64,000 nucleotides of DNA from Tetrahymena thermophila SB210. Its lineage: Eukaryota > Ciliophora > Oligohymenophorea > Hymenostomatida > Tetrahymenidae. A program made the position numbers and the translations under genes. Location of the stretch: assembly GCF_000189635.1 (NCBI RefSeq), contig NW_002476569.1, forward strand, positions 250,727-314,726, written 5' to 3'. Below, in pieces: positions 61,941 to 64,000 of this stretch. The notes beneath the pieces were generated by a model. It saw only the letters and a program-made list of their open reading frames with translations, made no database searches and was not told the origin of the DNA. Numbering within the stretch: the stretch's first letter is position 1; every line of letters begins with the position of its first letter.

Positions 61941-62961
61941 TAAAAAATTTTTCTTACTAACTAAAAAAAATATAAATAAATATTGAGATATTAAATTTGA
62001 ATTAATTAACATGATTGTAATTTATTTATTTATTTATTTTTAATATTTTGTGTTGTGTTAATTTGATTGGATTCTTTAAAATAAATATTTGTTTTGATCT
62101 TCCTAAAAAATTTATTCGTGTTAAATAATCTTAAATGAAATATTTCATTATTTTAATGATAGCTAAATAAATTTTTCTAAATATTTAATGTCTTATCTAA
62201 AATTTTAAGTATAAAAAGTATATTTTTTACACATTTTTAAATAATATTAGATAATGAGAGGATTTTAATATATATGGAGAAAAAAAATGAGGATTTAAAA
62301 AGGACTCTATTTTTTAATGTCTGAGATAATCAGACTAAACATATATTTTCTTCAATAAAAGATAATAAATAAATATTAATTACATTTTTTCACTAGGATC
62401 ATTCCTTACTATTTGCTATTCTTTGATTATCAGGTTAAATTTTCATAGTATGAAAAAAAATTATTTTGAGTAGAAAATTTATTAACTTTAAAATTCTTAA
62501 ATCAGGTAATAATTTAAATTGATATTTTATTTTAGAATAGAAAAGTTTAAAATTTAAATTTTCTTTATATTTTTAACCTGAATTTATTTGATATATTTTA
62601 ATTACTGTTTTTTTTTTTATAAATTTTTCATGTAAGAATTTATCAAATTTTCTTTTTACTTCTGTTAATTAATAGTTATTATTATTTTTAAAAAATTCTG
62701 GCTAAAATAAAAGTTATTTATTACCACAGTTAGTTAGATTTTCCATCTATTTTAATTTATTTTTATTAAAAAGATTTAATCTTAATTATTCTTTGAAAAT
62801 TCAGGCAGATTTTGTTCTCGCTTGTCGCAATATTTATTTAAATATTAAGAGATAGCAAAGAAAAAGATTATAATTTGTATAATTCATCAGAAATACAATC
62901 TAATCAAAAAAAATAATAATTTTAAATCAAACACTTTTATAAACTCAATTAACAATTTAAA
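61941..62961. other. Array spacer with B-type leader
   Basis: AT-rich. Homologous to the spacers before 50838 and 57723. Leader boxes: AATTCTGGCTAAAAT (about 62694-62708) and AATTCAGG (62798-62805), 157 bases before the ATG. Confidence 0.8.
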
Positions 62962-63555
62962 ATGAATAAAACTTTATTATTACTTGCTTTTGTATTATTT
63001 GCATCTTATGCAAATGCTTAATGTGCTACAAACGCTCAAGGAAATGTGGGTTCTTGCATGTGCAATCAAGGATATTATGGTGTTAATGCTGAAAATGGAG
63101 GTACTTGTAATTAATGTCCAGCTGGATCTACTACCGCATCTCCTTCTTTATCAGCTGGTGGTAATACAAATGCTAGTGCTGATCTAAGTGTCTGCAATTA
63201 ATGTTAAGCTAACTACTATATGACCGCTGCAGCTGCTGCCGCTTCTAATGGTAATGCTGCTACTGCTGCTTAATGCTCTAATTGCCCTACTGGAACTGGA
63301 AACAACGGAGTCTCAAGCTAAGGTGATGTTTCTTAATGCAATATCTGCTAAGCTAATTATTACTAAAGTGCTGCTGCAGTTGCTGCTTCTAATGGAGTTA
63401 CTGCCTCTGCTGTTACTTGCTAATCCTGTCCTAATGGAAGTACTTCTGCTGCTGGAGCTGCTCAATAAGCTAGTGATTGTTAGTCTAATTAAACCACAAA
63501 CTCCAAAACTCTTTTAGTCTCTTTGTCTATTTTACTTTTTTCAATTTTTATGTGA
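62962..63555 (+). CDS. Short immobilization-antigen-like surface protein, array member 10 (mosaic, B flanks), 197 residues
   Basis: Single exon. The protein is a patchwork. The leader LLLLAFVLFASYANAQCATN matches the C-type genes, CPAGSTTASPS matches D (52464), and the last third, with YYQSAAAVAASNGVTASAVT and the tail NSKTLLVSLSILLFSIFM, matches B (50838). Both flanks are B type. GVSSQ replaces the usual GVQSQ, removing one reassigned glutamine codon. All cysteines are present. It is the last complete gene of the window. Confidence 0.93.
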
Positions 63556-64000
63556 AATAATTAAGAAATATCTTTAAGAATCTATCTATATCAATAAATA
63601 AAAGTAATATTGCTTGAGATGTAAACATGCTCTTTAACACTAAGTTTTTTAAATAAAAAATTAAGTTTTATGTAACATATCTCTTTATATATGTATGATT
63701 CAAAATGTACTTTATTCCATTAACTATGTCTTTATAAAATATTTGAAAACTCAAACCTTTATCAATTTTTATATTAATAAGTAAAAATAAATTTTTATGT
63801 GCAACTTGACAAAATTTTGAATATTTGAATAAATATTTTTATTATTAGTAAATTTTTTTGATTTAGAATAAACTTTTTTAAATTAATAAGGTGAAATTAA
63901 ATTTAAAGTAATTAAATAAACTATAAATTTATATAGCAATTTTGTGATATTTTTTAGAGAAAGTATTCACAAAGATTAAAAATAAAAGATTCACTCTTTC
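63556..64000. other. Array spacer, B-type 3' flank, to window end
   Basis: AT-rich. Homologous to the start of the spacer after 51431 (GAGATGTA, TTTATAAAATATTT...). No gene starts before the edge, but the match predicts a D-type antigen to the right of the window. Confidence 0.7.

Noticed and set aside
1-64000. Transposase, reverse transcriptase, capsid or other virus-like genes, and CRISPR arrays
   Set aside because: None seen on either strand. Repeats present are microsatellites, tandem gene copies and one short inverted-repeat element.

Overview
The window is ciliate nuclear DNA, most likely macronuclear Tetrahymena (T. thermophila or a close relative). It is very AT-rich. Every convincing gene reads through many in-frame TAA and TAG codons as glutamine and ends only at TGA. 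Introns are AT-rich with GT(A)AG-type ends. Gene models here use that code; under the standard code the genes fall apart into short fragments. Frame and length were checked for each model by hand translation, and intron phases were checked where introns are proposed. No database search was possible.

Left part (1-22,000), housekeeping-like genes on both strands, widely spaced. It holds the 5' end of a secreted protein (minus, 258 to beyond base 1), a BAH-PHD-TFIIS-middle chromatin/transcription protein (minus, 5029-8049) and a 283-residue single-pass membrane protein (10865-11716). It also holds a serine carboxypeptidase with one intron (minus, 12631-14370), a 412-residue unknown protein (15620-16858), a TOG/HEAT-like protein (minus, 17977-18894) and a small three-exon gene of unknown function (minus, 20470-21004).

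Right part (22,800-64,000), all genes on the + strand and dominated by cysteine-rich, GPI-anchor-type surface proteins of the ciliate immobilization-antigen (i-antigen) kind. Three long ones (22821, 27911, 30971) carry 4, 7 and 16 copies of a CxxC...NYYM repeat followed by a shared C-terminal cysteine-rich module. An intron-less carboxypeptidase paralogue (25534-26901) lies among them, with its own tail duplicated downstream. Two short antigens (36773, 44169) and a decayed copy (about 45750-46060) lead into a tandem array of ten intact short antigens, nine of 197 residues and one of 196, at 46848-63555. The right window edge falls just after the last of them, so the array may continue.

The array has a pattern. 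Flanks and coding details sort the ten genes into four subtypes, in the order D-A-B-D-C-A-(B/D hybrid)-C-A-B. This suggests growth by duplication of multi-gene blocks followed by unequal exchange and gene conversion. Each array gene has the same two short boxes upstream: a distal TTTCA(G/C)GC-type box and a proximal AATTCAGG box about 120-165 bases before the ATG. One member carries a 22-copy tetranucleotide expansion in this leader. The array, its leader boxes and its mosaic members are the most interesting system in the window.

The remaining sequence is AT-rich spacer with microsatellites, one near-perfect inverted-repeat element (34898-35015), a 12-base poly-C run and a 100-N assembly gap (39979-40078). 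I saw no convincing tRNA, rRNA, CRISPR array, transposase, or retroviral or viral gene.
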